From: Nocardioides luteus
Lineage (GTDB): Bacteria; Actinomycetota; Actinomycetes; Propionibacteriales; Nocardioidaceae
Assembly: GCF_000960475.2 (NCBI RefSeq)
Contig: NZ_JZDQ02000006.1
Span: 62,001-126,000, forward strand
Length of the DNA stretch: 64,000 nt
Reading direction: 5' to 3'
Made by a program: the position numbers and the translations under genes. The notes under the pieces were generated by a model. That model had not been told where the DNA came from. It saw nothing but the letters and a program-made list of their open reading frames with translations, and made no database searches. Below are positions 9,470 to 17,477 of the stretch, piece after piece; the stretch's first letter is position 1; each line of letters starts with the position of its first letter.

Positions 9470-9543
9470 TGGGCAGGGGCGGGGTCGAACCGCCGACCTA
9501 TCACTTTTCAGGCGATCGCTCGTACCAACTGAGCTACCTGCCC
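9470..9543 (-). tRNA. tRNA-Phe (GAA)
   Basis: The reverse strand folds as a full cloverleaf. The acceptor stem is GGGCAGG/CCTGCCC with discriminator A, the D stem GCTC/GAGC, the anticodon stem ATCGC/GTGAT with loop CTGAAAA (anticodon GAA), and the T stem GGCGG/CCGCC with loop TTCGACC. CCA is not encoded. Confidence 0.95.
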
Positions 9544-9658
9544 AAGCGAGGTGAAACATTACCGGAAGCGACCGCGACGTTCCGAATCGGGACCCGCACA
9601 CGGACGTACGGCCTCGCTTTGGTCGCCTCGGACGCAGGCCTCTAGGATGTCCCGGCAG

Positions 9659-9731
9659 GCCCCCTTCGTCTAGCGGCCCAGGACCCCGCCCTTTCACGGC
9701 GGTAGCGCCGGTTCGAATCCGGTAGGGGGTA
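9659..9731 (+). tRNA. tRNA-Glu (TTC)
   Basis: Cloverleaf with acceptor GCCCCCT/AGGGGGT (one G-U pair), the TCGTCTAGC D region usual for tRNA-Glu, and anticodon stem CCGCC/GGCGG with loop CTTTCAC (anticodon TTC). The T arm carries TTCGAAT. It diverges from tRNA-Phe, 115 bp away. CCA is not encoded. Confidence 0.95.
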
Positions 9732-9839
9732 CACAGTCTTTCCACGGTTCGAGTCTGGATCTCGCGCTGCGCCGCCGGTATCCGCACGGATACTCATATC
9801 GAAGGCGTACGCCGCGAGGTTGGTGCGACACTTCGGACT

Positions 9840-10985
9840 GTGAGCGCGTGGACGTCGCCTGCGGCGATCGAGGTCGAGAGCCGGCTCTTCCGTGCTCTCG
9901 CGGTGCTGCGCGTGGTGGTGCTCGTCAACGCCATCGGGCTGACGATCTACCGGGCCGCCAACTTCGACCCGCCCGTGGCCGCGCTGGTCTGCGCGCTCGT
10001 CATGATCGGCTGGACCGCCTTCGTCCTCTGGGCGTACGCGGCGCCCAGCCGCCGCACGGCCGTGCTCGTCGGCGCCGACCTGGCGATCGCGCTCGGGCTC
10101 CTGCTGGTCACCCCGCTGGTGAAGGGGCCTGGGTTCCACGCGAGCGTGCCGGGGTTCTGGGTGAGCGGCGCGCTGCTCGCGTGCGCGATCCACTACCGCT
10201 GGATCGGAGGCCTGCTGGCCGGTGTGGCACTGGCCGCCGTCGACCTCGGGCTGCGGCAGGAGATCGACCAGTCCATCTACGGCAACGCATTCCTGCTGGT
10301 CATCGGGGGCCCGGTGGTCGGCTACATGTGCGAGTCGGTGCAGCGGATGGCGCTCGAGCGCGACGAGGCACAGCGCGCGGCCGCGCGGGCGGAGGAGCGG
10401 GCGCGGCTCGCCCGGGCCGTCCACGACGGGGTGCTCCAGGTTCTCGCCCTCGTCCAGCGCCGCGGCGGTGAGCTGGGTGGCGATGCCGCCGAGCTCGGCA
10501 GGCTGGCGGGGGAGCAGGAGCGGGAGCTGCGGTCGTTGATCCGTGGCGAGCAGCCCGGCCGAGGATCGTCTCGCGGGCCGGCCCACGGGATGGCCGATCT
10601 CGCCGCCGATCTCGCCGCGCTGGAGACCGGCTCCGTGACCGTGTCCGGGCCTGCGGCCACCGTCGAGATGCCGGCCCACCCGGCCGAGGAGATCGTCGCC
10701 GCGACCCGCGCGGCGCTGGACAACGTACGCCGTCATGTCGGTGAGGACGCCCGCGCCTGGGTGCTCCTGCAGGCCTTCCCCGACCGTGTCGAGATCTCGG
10801 TGCGCGACGAGGGCCCAGGGATTCCCGACGGTCGCATCGCGGAGGCGGAGCGCGACGGCAGGCTGGGCATCGCCGGCTCGATCCGGGGACGGATCGAGGA
10901 TCTCGGCGGCAAGGCAGAGCTGATCACCGGAGCAACCGGGACCGAGTGGGAGCTCACGGTCCCGCGAACAGGAGTGGATGGATGA
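9840..10985 (+). CDS. Membrane sensor histidine kinase, MacS-like
   Basis: A 381-aa sensor kinase with five or six membrane helices in the first 165 residues, then a HisKA_3-type dimerisation helix with the phosphoacceptor His near residue 195 (ARAVHDGVLQVLA), and a C-terminal ATPase domain with an N-box (ALDNVRRHV), a G1 box (VRDEGPGIPDG) and GRLGIAGSI. The layout matches the MacS family that pairs with LuxR-type regulators, which is what follows 76 bp downstream. The start GTG 9840 has no ribosome site, so translation may be leaderless. The TGA stop is the first triplet of a repeated intergenic cassette. The signal sensed is unknown. Confidence 0.88.
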   Translation: MSAWTSPAAIEVESRLFRALAVLRVVVLVNAIGLTIYRAANFDPPVAALVCALVMIGWTAFVLWAYAAPSRRTAVLVGADLAIALGLLLVTPLVKGPGFHASVPGFWVSGALLACAIHYRWIGGLLAGVALAAVDLGLRQEIDQSIYGNAFLLVIGGPVVGYMCESVQRMALERDEAQRAAARAEERARLARAVHDGVLQVLALVQRRGGELGGDAAELGRLAGEQERELRSLIRGEQPGRGSSRGPAHGMADLAADLAALETGSVTVSGPAATVEMPAHPAEEIVAATRAALDNVRRHVGEDARAWVLLQAFPDRVEISVRDEGPGIPDGRIAEAERDGRLGIAGSIRGRIEDLGGKAELITGATGTEWELTVPRTGVDG

Positions 10986-11061
10986 GCGAGCGACAGCGAG
11001 CGACGATCGGCCTCAGGCCGCCGCGTCCGTATTCTCCGCTTTCCGTAACGGAGGCGGCGGC
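10983..11061 (+). repeat. Stop-to-start intergenic cassette, copy 1
   Basis: The segment starts at the kinase stop codon with TGAGCGAGCGACAGCGAGCG and ends with the ribosome site of the response regulator (ACGGAGGCGGC). A second copy with the same plan occupies 24232-24313. The first 27 bases of the two copies differ at 2 positions; the distal part is less alike but keeps the C-rich, CGTAT and ACGGAGG blocks. Confidence 0.7.
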
Positions 11062-11703
11062 ATGAGCACAGTGATGGTCGTCGACGACCACCCGATGTGG
11101 CGCGACGCGGTGGAGCGTGACCTGGCCGGCGCGGGCTACGACGTCGTCGCCGCCGCCAGCACCGGCCGGGAGGCGATCACCAGGTTCGCCGCGACCCGGC
11201 CGGACGTCGTGGTGCTCGACCTGCAGATCCCCGAGCCCGACGGCGTCCAGGTGACCACGGAGATCGTCTCGCTGCGTCCGACGACCAAGGTGCTGATCCT
11301 CTCCGCCTCGGGCGAGCAGAACGACGTGCTCGCCGCGGTCAAGGCCGGAGCCACGGGCTATCTGGTCAAGTCGGCCTCGCGCGACGAGCTCCTGGAGGCG
11401 GTGGAGCGCGTCGCCGCCGGCGACCCGGTCTTCACCCCCGGCCTCGCCGGCCTGGTCCTGGGCGAGTTCCAGCACAGCGCCGCCACCGAGGTGCGTGGCG
11501 ACAAGCCCACCCTCACCGACCGCGAGACCGAGATCCTCAAGCTCGTCGCCAAGGGCCTGAGCTACCGCCAGATCGCCGAGCGCCTCGTGCTCTCCCACCG
11601 CACGGTCCAGAACCACGTCCAGAACACCCTGCGCAAGCTGCAGATGCACAACCGCGTCGAGCTCACCCGCTACGCCATCGAGCAGGGACTCGACGGCGAC
11701 TGA
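11062..11703 (+). CDS. NarL/LuxR-family response regulator, MacR-like
   Basis: A 213-aa regulator. The receiver domain shows the acidic pair D8-D9, phosphoacceptor Asp near residue 53 (VVVLDLQIPEPDG), and a conserved Lys in GYLVKSAS. The C-terminal LuxR DNA-binding helix-turn-helix is complete (LTDRETEILKLVAKGLSYRQ, then HRTVQNHVQNTLRKL). The start ATG 11062 is supported by GGAGG 8 bases upstream, carried by the repeat cassette. It should be the cognate partner of the kinase just upstream. Targets are unknown. Confidence 0.92.
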   Translation: MSTVMVVDDHPMWRDAVERDLAGAGYDVVAAASTGREAITRFAATRPDVVVLDLQIPEPDGVQVTTEIVSLRPTTKVLILSASGEQNDVLAAVKAGATGYLVKSASRDELLEAVERVAAGDPVFTPGLAGLVLGEFQHSAATEVRGDKPTLTDRETEILKLVAKGLSYRQIAERLVLSHRTVQNHVQNTLRKLQMHNRVELTRYAIEQGLDGD

Positions 11704-11738
11704 CCGGTCCGCCGCCCGCCATGGGGGAGAATCCAGGG

Positions 11739-13532
11739 GTGGTCTCGCTTCTCTACCTTCACGGCGTCGGCAACGGCGACCCCCGCGACGCCTGGCGCCG
11801 CGCGCTGGACAAGGCGCTGCAGGACGCCGGCTACCCCGGGCTCGACGAGGTCGAGGTGATCGCCCCGAAGTATCCCGACGTGCTCCGCACCGACGACGGT
11901 GACAAGACCATCAAGATCCCGCCGATCACGGCTCCGCGGCTCAGCGCCGAGGAGCAGCGGAACGTACGCCGCCGCGTCGAGCGCGCGACCGCCGAGCTGG
12001 AGACGATCCTCGGCGAACCCGTGCCCGCCTCGCCGGTCGGGGTCACCGACTCGCTGGCGCCGATCGTGCTGCGCGTGCTCCGCCAGGCCCACAACTACGT
12101 GACCAAGCCCGGCATCCGGGCACGGACGCTCCGCATGGTCCTCGACGAGCTTCCCGAGGAGGGGGAGATCGTCATCGTCGGCCACAGTCTCGGCTCGATC
12201 ATCGCGATCGACCTGCTGCGCCGGCTCCCGCCGAAGCTGACGGTCACCGGGCTCGTGACGATCGGCAGCCCCGCTGCCCACCCGAACCTCCACGAGGACT
12301 CCGACCGGCTGGAGATGAAGGCGCCCGTCGACCACGTCGGCTGGTGGGTCAATGTCTGGAGCAACGGCGACGCGGTGACCGGTCTGCGCGGCATCTGGCG
12401 CCACTTCCCCTGGGCGCTCGACCTGCAGGTCGGGCTCGGCCTCGACCACCGCACCACGACCTACCTGCGTTCCAAGCCGGTCGCCACCGCGATCGGCCGC
12501 GGCCTGTTCGGGTCCCTCAGCAAGGAGCTCGCCGTCGTCGAGGGCACCCCCGACGTCGCCCTCAACTCCCTCGAGGTGCGCCTGGCGCTGTGGCTCGCCT
12601 ACGCCCAGTTCCTGCGCGACCACCTCAAGGGCGCCACCCAGGAGCGCTTCGGCGCCGCCCTCCGTGTCGTCCAGCACGAGGTCCTGGAGCGGGTGATCGA
12701 GAACTACCAGGCCGACGGCGTACGCATCCCGCAACAGCTCCTCGACCTGCGTGTCTCACCCGACACTCCCGGTGACCAGGCCCTGCCCCGGCCCAAGCCG
12801 CTGACCCAGCTCTCCAAGGAGGAGGCCGTCCTCGCCCTGGTGGCGCTGGCGACCGCCAACCCGGTCCGGCCCTACGAGATCGACGTGCCCGATGACGTAC
12901 GCCGCCAGGCATTCCACGACCTGACGGTCTGGATGGGGCTCGGCGGAGGGCTCGGCGAGAACCTGCACATCGCGATGCAGTCGGCGTCGAAGGCCGTCTA
13001 CCCGGTCGACCAGTGGAAGCTGTGGGTCGGCATCGGGATCGGCGCCGCGGTGCTGGTCGCCGGACCCATCGGACTCGCCCTCGCCGCCCCCGCCGGGCTG
13101 GCTGGGGGAGCGGCGATCATCGGCGCGCTCTCCGCCTTCGGGCCCGGCGGGATGGTCGGCGGGCTCGTCACCGCCGGCGCGATCACGACCACCGGTGCCG
13201 GCACCATCGCCGCGACCCTCGTCTCCAGCTCGTCCACCGCCGAGGACGTCGAGGTCACCGTCATCCAGCTCCTCACCGCCGCGATCCTGCGCTCCCGCGA
13301 AGGCCTCGAACAGGACCTCGGGGTGTGGCTCGCGATGTCCGAGATCCAGCGGCAGACCGGCCGTGAGGTCGCCCGGCTCGCGGCCTACAGCGACGACAAG
13401 GCCCCCGGTGTCGAGGCCCTCCGGCGCAAGGCCCGCGCCGCCGAACGGGCCATGGCCTACATGGTCAAGAACCGCCTCGTGGAGGGTCTCACCGACGAGG
13501 AACCCAAGGGCGAGGAGCCCTTCGAGGAGTAG
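11739..13532 (+). CDS. Lipase-fold alpha/beta hydrolase with membrane-inserting C-terminal region
   Basis: A protein of about 597 aa. The N-terminus LLYLHGVGNGDP carries the oxyanion-hole strand of alpha/beta hydrolases, and GHSLGS near residue 150 supplies the nucleophile Ser. A glycine- and alanine-rich hydrophobic stretch at about residues 427-495 is likely membrane-associated. It is followed by a charged helical tail (YSDDKAPGVEALRRKARAAE). I prefer GTG 11739, which has GGGGGAGA 8 bases upstream; ATG 11721 lies before that site. The tail-membrane architecture is unusual for a simple esterase. It lies 35 bp after the response regulator and may share its transcript. Substrate unknown. Confidence 0.7.
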   Translation: MVSLLYLHGVGNGDPRDAWRRALDKALQDAGYPGLDEVEVIAPKYPDVLRTDDGDKTIKIPPITAPRLSAEEQRNVRRRVERATAELETILGEPVPASPVGVTDSLAPIVLRVLRQAHNYVTKPGIRARTLRMVLDELPEEGEIVIVGHSLGSIIAIDLLRRLPPKLTVTGLVTIGSPAAHPNLHEDSDRLEMKAPVDHVGWWVNVWSNGDAVTGLRGIWRHFPWALDLQVGLGLDHRTTTYLRSKPVATAIGRGLFGSLSKELAVVEGTPDVALNSLEVRLALWLAYAQFLRDHLKGATQERFGAALRVVQHEVLERVIENYQADGVRIPQQLLDLRVSPDTPGDQALPRPKPLTQLSKEEAVLALVALATANPVRPYEIDVPDDVRRQAFHDLTVWMGLGGGLGENLHIAMQSASKAVYPVDQWKLWVGIGIGAAVLVAGPIGLALAAPAGLAGGAAIIGALSAFGPGGMVGGLVTAGAITTTGAGTIAATLVSSSSTAEDVEVTVIQLLTAAILRSREGLEQDLGVWLAMSEIQRQTGREVARLAAYSDDKAPGVEALRRKARAAERAMAYMVKNRLVEGLTDEEPKGEEPFEE

Positions 13533-13608
13533 GACGCGTCCCCGATTGTGAATCCCCCGCAACCATGGGCTATGTTTTTCCCGTTGCCGCAGAGAGCGGA
13601 AACAACAA

Positions 13609-13682
13609 GGCCCTGTAGCGCAGTTGGTTAGCGCGCCGCCCTGTCACGGCGGAGGTCGCGAGTTCAAGTCTCGTCAGGGTCG
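13609..13682 (+). tRNA. tRNA-Asp (GTC)
   Basis: Cloverleaf with acceptor GGCCCTG/CAGGGTC (one G-U pair), D stem GCGC/GCGC, anticodon stem CCGCC/GGCGG with loop CTGTCAC (anticodon GTC), T loop TTCAAGT, discriminator G. CCA is not encoded. Confidence 0.95.
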
Positions 13683-14238
13683 CAAGAGTCGAGGCGGCGT
13701 GTGACTTCCGAGGGAAGTCCACGTCGCTTCTTGCATTTCATGGCGGCCTCCGGCCGCGGCGGGGGATATCCCCCGCACCCCCTTAGTTTCGCGGGGTGAT
13801 GTGTCGCGCGGGGTGTTCGGTCATCCGCTGGTCGAGCCGTTGGGCGGAGGCGTGTCGAGACCGACACAGTTTCTTGCGCGCTCGATGGGCCCGCATTTGC
13901 GCCCGTTTGGTGTGGCTGGAGGGTCTTGTTTCCGTTGGTGTGACTTGTGTGTCGGGTGTTGTTCCGGGAGGGCGTGACACGCCGGGCTGTGGCGAGCGCG
14001 AGGGGCCTTGTGCGTGGGAGGGTGGTCGTCCTGCTTCGGTAGGAGTCTCGGGCCAGAGGTCCCCTCGATCTCACCCCCGGTTCGGGCCGTTCGACCCTGT
14101 GGGATATAAGCCGATTTAGCGGTAACGTGCGGGCTGCTGTCCTCTCGTGAGAGGATTCTGCCGCTTGTGTCGACGTCGCAGCTCGGCATGGCACGGGGGA
14201 ACGACTAAGACGTTCGGTATTCAGGAGGCAACACCACC
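13683..14238. other. 556-bp non-coding stretch after tRNA-Asp
   Basis: No convincing gene is seen. Base composition is less GC-rich than the surroundings. It holds a short inverted repeat (GACTTCC/GGAAGTC, near 13701), a perfect 18-bp palindrome GCGGGGGATATCCCCCGC (13759-13776), and a CCGCTGGTCGAG...GTGTCGAGACC block (13825-13862) resembling dispersed actinobacterial intergenic repeats. The last 130 bases look like a structured leader for the next gene, with hairpin TCCTCT-CGTG-AGAGGA at 14140-14155 and a possible -10 TATAAG near 14105. Confidence 0.5.
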
Positions 14239-14973
14239 ATGTCGTCGTACTACCCGCATCGGCCGCCCCATGCGGCGAGTGCGGACGAGCTTGCGTCGCG
14301 GATGCAGACGAACGGTGCCTACCGCACCCCGGCCGCCCCCGCGCAGCAGCAGCCCTCCGCCCTCGGGTGGGACCAGCGTCCGCAGCAGTCCCAGGCCCAG
14401 CCGCAGTACCAGGAGCCGGCGATCCAGCAGCCGGCCGTGATGGCACAGACCACCGGTACGCACTGGCCGCAGTTCGTGAACAACAACCGCCTCGTCGGTG
14501 CGCTGGTGGCCGGTTTCGGTGCCACCCAGCTCGCCACGATGTTCGGCTACTGGATCTACGGCCTCGGCATCATGGAAGGCCCGCTGGACTTCGCGTTCTT
14601 CAACGGCGTCATCCTGACCCCGAACGCCACCGCCAACGACGCCGGCTTCGCCGTCTCGCAGTGGTTCGCCGGCATGGGCTTCCACTACTTCAACGGCATG
14701 GTCTTCGCGCTCGCCTACGCGCTGGTGATCTTCCCGTGGCTCGGCAAGACCCACACCACCTCGAGCAACCTCGCGCGTTCGCTCGGCATGGGCATGTTCC
14801 TCGCCACCGCCTCCTGCGGCTGGTGGATCCCCGCCCTGCACCCGGAGGACGTCATCGGCATCGACCCGGGCTTCTTCTCGATCAACCTCGGTTGGGGCAC
14901 CGTCCTGGGTGTCTACCTGTGGCACGTCGTCTGGGCCGTCGCCCTCGGCCTGTTCTTCAACCCGCAGGACTGA
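14239..14973 (+). CDS. Membrane protein with Pro/Gln-rich N-terminus, unknown
   Basis: A 244-aa protein I do not recognise. Residues 1-75 are hydrophilic and rich in Pro, Gln and Ala, as in proteins with a disordered cytosolic tail. About four membrane helices follow, with aromatic-rich connecting segments (FAGMGFHYFNGMVFALAYAL, GWWIPALHPEDVIG). GGAGG lies 10 bases before the ATG, and a long AT-richer leader precedes it. The gene has its own strong terminator, so it is probably monocistronic and may be well expressed. No enzymatic motif was found. Confidence 0.75.
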   Translation: MSSYYPHRPPHAASADELASRMQTNGAYRTPAAPAQQQPSALGWDQRPQQSQAQPQYQEPAIQQPAVMAQTTGTHWPQFVNNNRLVGALVAGFGATQLATMFGYWIYGLGIMEGPLDFAFFNGVILTPNATANDAGFAVSQWFAGMGFHYFNGMVFALAYALVIFPWLGKTHTTSSNLARSLGMGMFLATASCGWWIPALHPEDVIGIDPGFFSINLGWGTVLGVYLWHVVWAVALGLFFNPQD

Positions 14974-14988
14974 TCCACGACCAACGCG

Positions 14989-15016
14989 AGAGCCCCAGCC
15001 GATCGGCTGGGGCTCT
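14989..15016 (+). terminator. Intrinsic terminator
   Basis: A perfect 28-bp palindrome (AGAGCCCCAGCC-GATC-GGCTGGGGCTCT) begins 16 bp after the stop of the Pro/Gln-rich membrane protein gene and is followed by a short T-containing tract. It can also serve the convergent gene ending at 15049. Confidence 0.8.
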
Positions 15017-15048
15017 TGTCGTATCCGAAGGCCGTACGCAGCGCCCTG

Positions 15049-16167
15049 CTACTCCGGCCAAGCGTCGAAGACCTGGCCACCGTTGGTGGTCAGGTGGTTG
15101 TGCAGCTGCTCGCCGGCGGCGGCGTCGCGCAGCGTACGCAGCACCAGACGGCGCCGGTCGGACGGGTTCGCCGTCGGAGGTCCGGGGGTGAGCGCCATCG
15201 TCTCGGTGACCCGCTCGGCCAGCAGACGCAGGTGGCTGCGCTCGCCACCGGCGTAGATGACGTGGGTGTGCTCCAGCGGGGAGGCCCACAGGATGTTGCC
15301 CTCGACGACGATCAGGCGTGACTCGGTGGCCATCACCTTCATCTCGACGTCGGTCATGTTCTGGATCATGTCGGCGCCCGCGACGATCGACTCGCCCTCG
15401 TGCAGGAACGCGGGGAGCGCATGCGCGAGGTTGGCCTCGACCAGCGCGGCCTCCTCGCGCGCCCGCTGCTGGGCTCCCGCCTGACCGGCGTAGGCGCTGC
15501 CGACGGCGCGCTGGGCGCCGGTGTTCGGAGCCTGGCCGTAGGCACCGGTGTTGGTGCCGTACGGGCCCTGGTTGGGGTAGTAGGAGCCGGTGTTCGGGTA
15601 GGCGGAGCCGGGCGGCGGGTAGGACCCCGGGGCCGGAGCGACACCGTAGTTGGTGGGGGCGGGCGCACCGTAGTGGTTCGGGGCGCCGTACTCACCACCC
15701 CAGCTGGCGTCGACGTTCACCTGCGCGCCGGCGGCGCGGGCGGCGTAGTCGAGGGTCGGGAAGAAGTCGTGGAAGGCGTCCTTGTCCCGGATCTTCATCG
15801 TCGTGGAGTAGGACGATCCGGGGACCAGCGCCTCGATGATGAAGTCGCCCAGACTGGGCGGCGGAGGAACGCCGATGAAGGTGAGCACAGCGAGGTTGAC
15901 GGAGAACACGCGCTCGTGGAACTCGAACATCACCCGGCGGTCGGTCAGGAAGGCGTGACCGGAGGCATTTCCCTCGTGGGGAAACTTGACCGCCACGCGG
16001 GCCCACTGGACCTCACCGGGCTGGAGCAGCGACTTCACCAGCAACCAGTCGCGGGTCTCCGAGGCGGTGGCTCGGCTGTTGGGATCATGCGCCATCCGTC
16101 GGTGGAAATCCTCCACCGGTCGGTGGCCCACGGTGATGGACGCCGAGGCCCTTTTCATTGAGCGCAT
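15049..16167 (-). CDS. Two-domain PH-like protein with Tyr/Gly/Pro linker, unknown
   Basis: A protein of about 372 aa. The N-terminal part (WARVAVKFPHEGNASGHAFL, then LTDRRVMFEF) and the C-terminal part (LHEGESIVAGADMIQNMTDV, then MATESRLIVVEGNILW) each look like small beta-barrel domains of the bacterial PH type, which handle membrane or protein contacts. Between them lies a low-complexity linker of about 90 residues with repeated Tyr-Pro-Asn-Gln and NTG motifs. There is no signal peptide. I place the start at ATG 16167; ATG 16158 is possible and the choice is weakly supported. It diverges from whiB7 across 210 bp. The role is unknown. Confidence 0.65.
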   Translation of the reverse strand: MRSMKRASASITVGHRPVEDFHRRMAHDPNSRATASETRDWLLVKSLLQPGEVQWARVAVKFPHEGNASGHAFLTDRRVMFEFHERVFSVNLAVLTFIGVPPPPSLGDFIIEALVPGSSYSTTMKIRDKDAFHDFFPTLDYAARAAGAQVNVDASWGGEYGAPNHYGAPAPTNYGVAPAPGSYPPPGSAYPNTGSYYPNQGPYGTNTGAYGQAPNTGAQRAVGSAYAGQAGAQQRAREEAALVEANLAHALPAFLHEGESIVAGADMIQNMTDVEMKVMATESRLIVVEGNILWASPLEHTHVIYAGGERSHLRLLAERVTETMALTPGPPTANPSDRRRLVLRTLRDAAAGEQLHNHLTTNGGQVFDAWPE

Positions 16168-16377
16168 GGTCGCAAACCCTAGCCCTTCCTCCCCTGAGTG
16201 TGGACAGTTTGTACCAGCAGGGTCGCGAAGTTGTGGAATCCCCTGATGTAGATGACACCTCAACTCTGCGGGATCACTCCAAGCACCTAGCTATTGACAG
16301 AAAACTGACAGGCCATCCGGCCACCCTCTTGGGTGGGTATCCCTGACGACGGGGATCAGCGAGGGGATGGGGCTGTG
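16168..16377 (+). promoter_or_regulatory. whiB7 leader with possible attenuator
   Basis: The 210-bp gap between the PH-like gene and whiB7 should hold both promoters. Just before whiB7 lie two overlapping hairpins, CCACCC-TCTT-GGGTGG (16321-16336) and ATCCC/GGGAT (16339-16356). An in-frame upstream reading frame ends at the TGA at 16344-16346, inside the loop of the second hairpin. In mycobacteria whiB7 is controlled by translation-coupled attenuation; the same is plausible here but unproven. Confidence 0.4.
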
Positions 16378-16725
16378 ATGACTGGTTCGCCTGTGGCGAC
16401 GGCAAGAGAGACGACCGGCGTGCACTGGAGCGAGCTGCCGTGCGCGATCGAGGACGGCGACCTGTGGTTCGCCGCGACCAGTGCTGATGCGGACCGGGCC
16501 AAGGAGCTGTGCCGTACGTGTCCGCTGCAGCACTCCTGTCTGCAGGGCGCGATCGCCCGCCAGGAGCCCCACGGGGTGTGGGGCGGCGAGGTCTTCTACG
16601 AGGGAATCGTGGTCGCGCGCAAGCGCACCCGCGGCCGCCCACGCAACGGAGAGCTCCACCAGCGCGACCTGGAGCGCCAGGCTCGTGCAAACCTGCGGAA
16701 AAATACCTCGGAAGCAGTTGCGTAG
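16378..16725 (+). CDS. whiB7: WhiB7-type iron-sulfur transcriptional regulator
   Basis: A 115-aa Wbl protein. The four cluster-binding Cys residues are at about 22, 45, 48 and 54 (LPC, CRTCPLQHSC), followed by the GVWGGE turn and an RGRPR AT-hook near residue 85. The AT-hook after a GVWGG turn is diagnostic of WhiB7, which binds the sigma factor and AT-rich promoter DNA to induce intrinsic antibiotic resistance genes and itself. Length is slightly longer than mycobacterial WhiB7 because of a C-terminal extension. The start ATG 16378 is chosen because the family begins close to it. Confidence 0.92.
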   Translation: MTGSPVATARETTGVHWSELPCAIEDGDLWFAATSADADRAKELCRTCPLQHSCLQGAIARQEPHGVWGGEVFYEGIVVARKRTRGRPRNGELHQRDLERQARANLRKNTSEAVA

Positions 16726-16755
16726 CTGTATCTGTCACCCGGCAGAATAGCTTCT

Positions 16756-17112
16756 GTGGGGATTGAGATAAGCCCAGAGCGCTTCGACGCACTCGTGGAC
16801 CAGGCGCTCGACGCCATCCCGGACGAGCTGGCCGCCCAGGTGCACAACCTCGTCGTGCTCGTCGAGGAGTGGCCGCCCGAGAGCGAGCCTCAGGACACCC
16901 TCGGTCTCTACGACGGCGTGGCGCTCACCGACCGCAACGACCTCTACGGCCTGACGCTGCCGGACCGGATCTTCATCTTCCGCCAGCCGCTCCAGCAGAT
17001 GTGTGTGGACGAGTCCGATCTGGCCGCCGAGATCCGCATCACCGTCATCCACGAGATCGCCCACCACTTCGGCATCGACGACGACAAGCTCCACGAGCTG
17101 GGCTGGGCCTAG
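16756..17112 (+). CDS. Zincin-like metallopeptidase family protein
   Basis: A 118-aa single-domain protein of the small zincin family (PF06262). It carries HEIAHHFGI near the C-terminus, the HExxH zinc signature with a downstream Asp-rich segment. The acidic N-terminal half (VHNLVVLVEEWPP) is also characteristic. It is cytosolic with no signal peptide. Activity of this family is poorly known, so peptidase function is by family. Start GTG 16756. It lies 30 bp after whiB7 and ends 4 bp into the convergent CrcB gene. Confidence 0.88.
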   Translation: MGIEISPERFDALVDQALDAIPDELAAQVHNLVVLVEEWPPESEPQDTLGLYDGVALTDRNDLYGLTLPDRIFIFRQPLQQMCVDESDLAAEIRITVIHEIAHHFGIDDDKLHELGWA

Positions 17113-17477
17113 AAGGCTGACCCGGCCACCCAGCCGAGGCTGACCGCAGCGGTGCCGACCGCGAGCGAGCCGAGGACGTTCAGGGCGGCCGATCGCCACT
17201 GCCCGTTCTCGGCCAGGCGGACCGTCTCGAACGAGAAGGTCGAGAACGTCGTCAGCGCTCCGCAGAACCCGGTGCCGGCCAGGGTGAGCACCCACGCGGG
17301 AAGTACGCCGCCCGCGGCCGCCCCGGCGAGCAGACCGAGCACGAGCGAGCCGACGGCGTTGACCGCCATCGTCCCCCAGGGGAAGTCGGTGGCGGTCCAC
17401 TGCCGGACGTAGAGGTCCGTCAGGTAGCGCACCGGCGCGCCGATCGCACCGCCGAGCAGGACCAGGAGGGCCGTCAT
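17109..17477 (-). CDS. crcB: Fluoride ion channel FluC/CrcB, paralogue 1
   Basis: A 122-aa four-helix membrane protein that exports fluoride passively. The N-terminal GGAIGAPVRYLTD, the pore Asn in NAVGSLVLG, and TTFSTFSFE with the central sodium-site and phenylalanine-box residues are all present. Start ATG 17477 overlaps the stop of the upstream paralogue (ATGA), so the two are translationally coupled. Paired genes suggest a dual-subunit arrangement, as in several Gram-positive bacteria. Confidence 0.93.
   Translation of the reverse strand: MTALLVLLGGAIGAPVRYLTDLYVRQWTATDFPWGTMAVNAVGSLVLGLLAGAAAGGVLPAWVLTLAGTGFCGALTTFSTFSFETVRLAENGQWRSAALNVLGSLAVGTAAVSLGWVAGSAF

Noticed and set aside
13796..14119. 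Possible small gene after tRNA-Asp
   Set aside because: No ribosome site, unusual Cys/Arg/Trp composition and weak third-position GC.
16294..16299. TTGACA as a -35 element for whiB7
   Set aside because: The sequence 16-18 bp downstream is GC-rich and offers no -10 hexamer.
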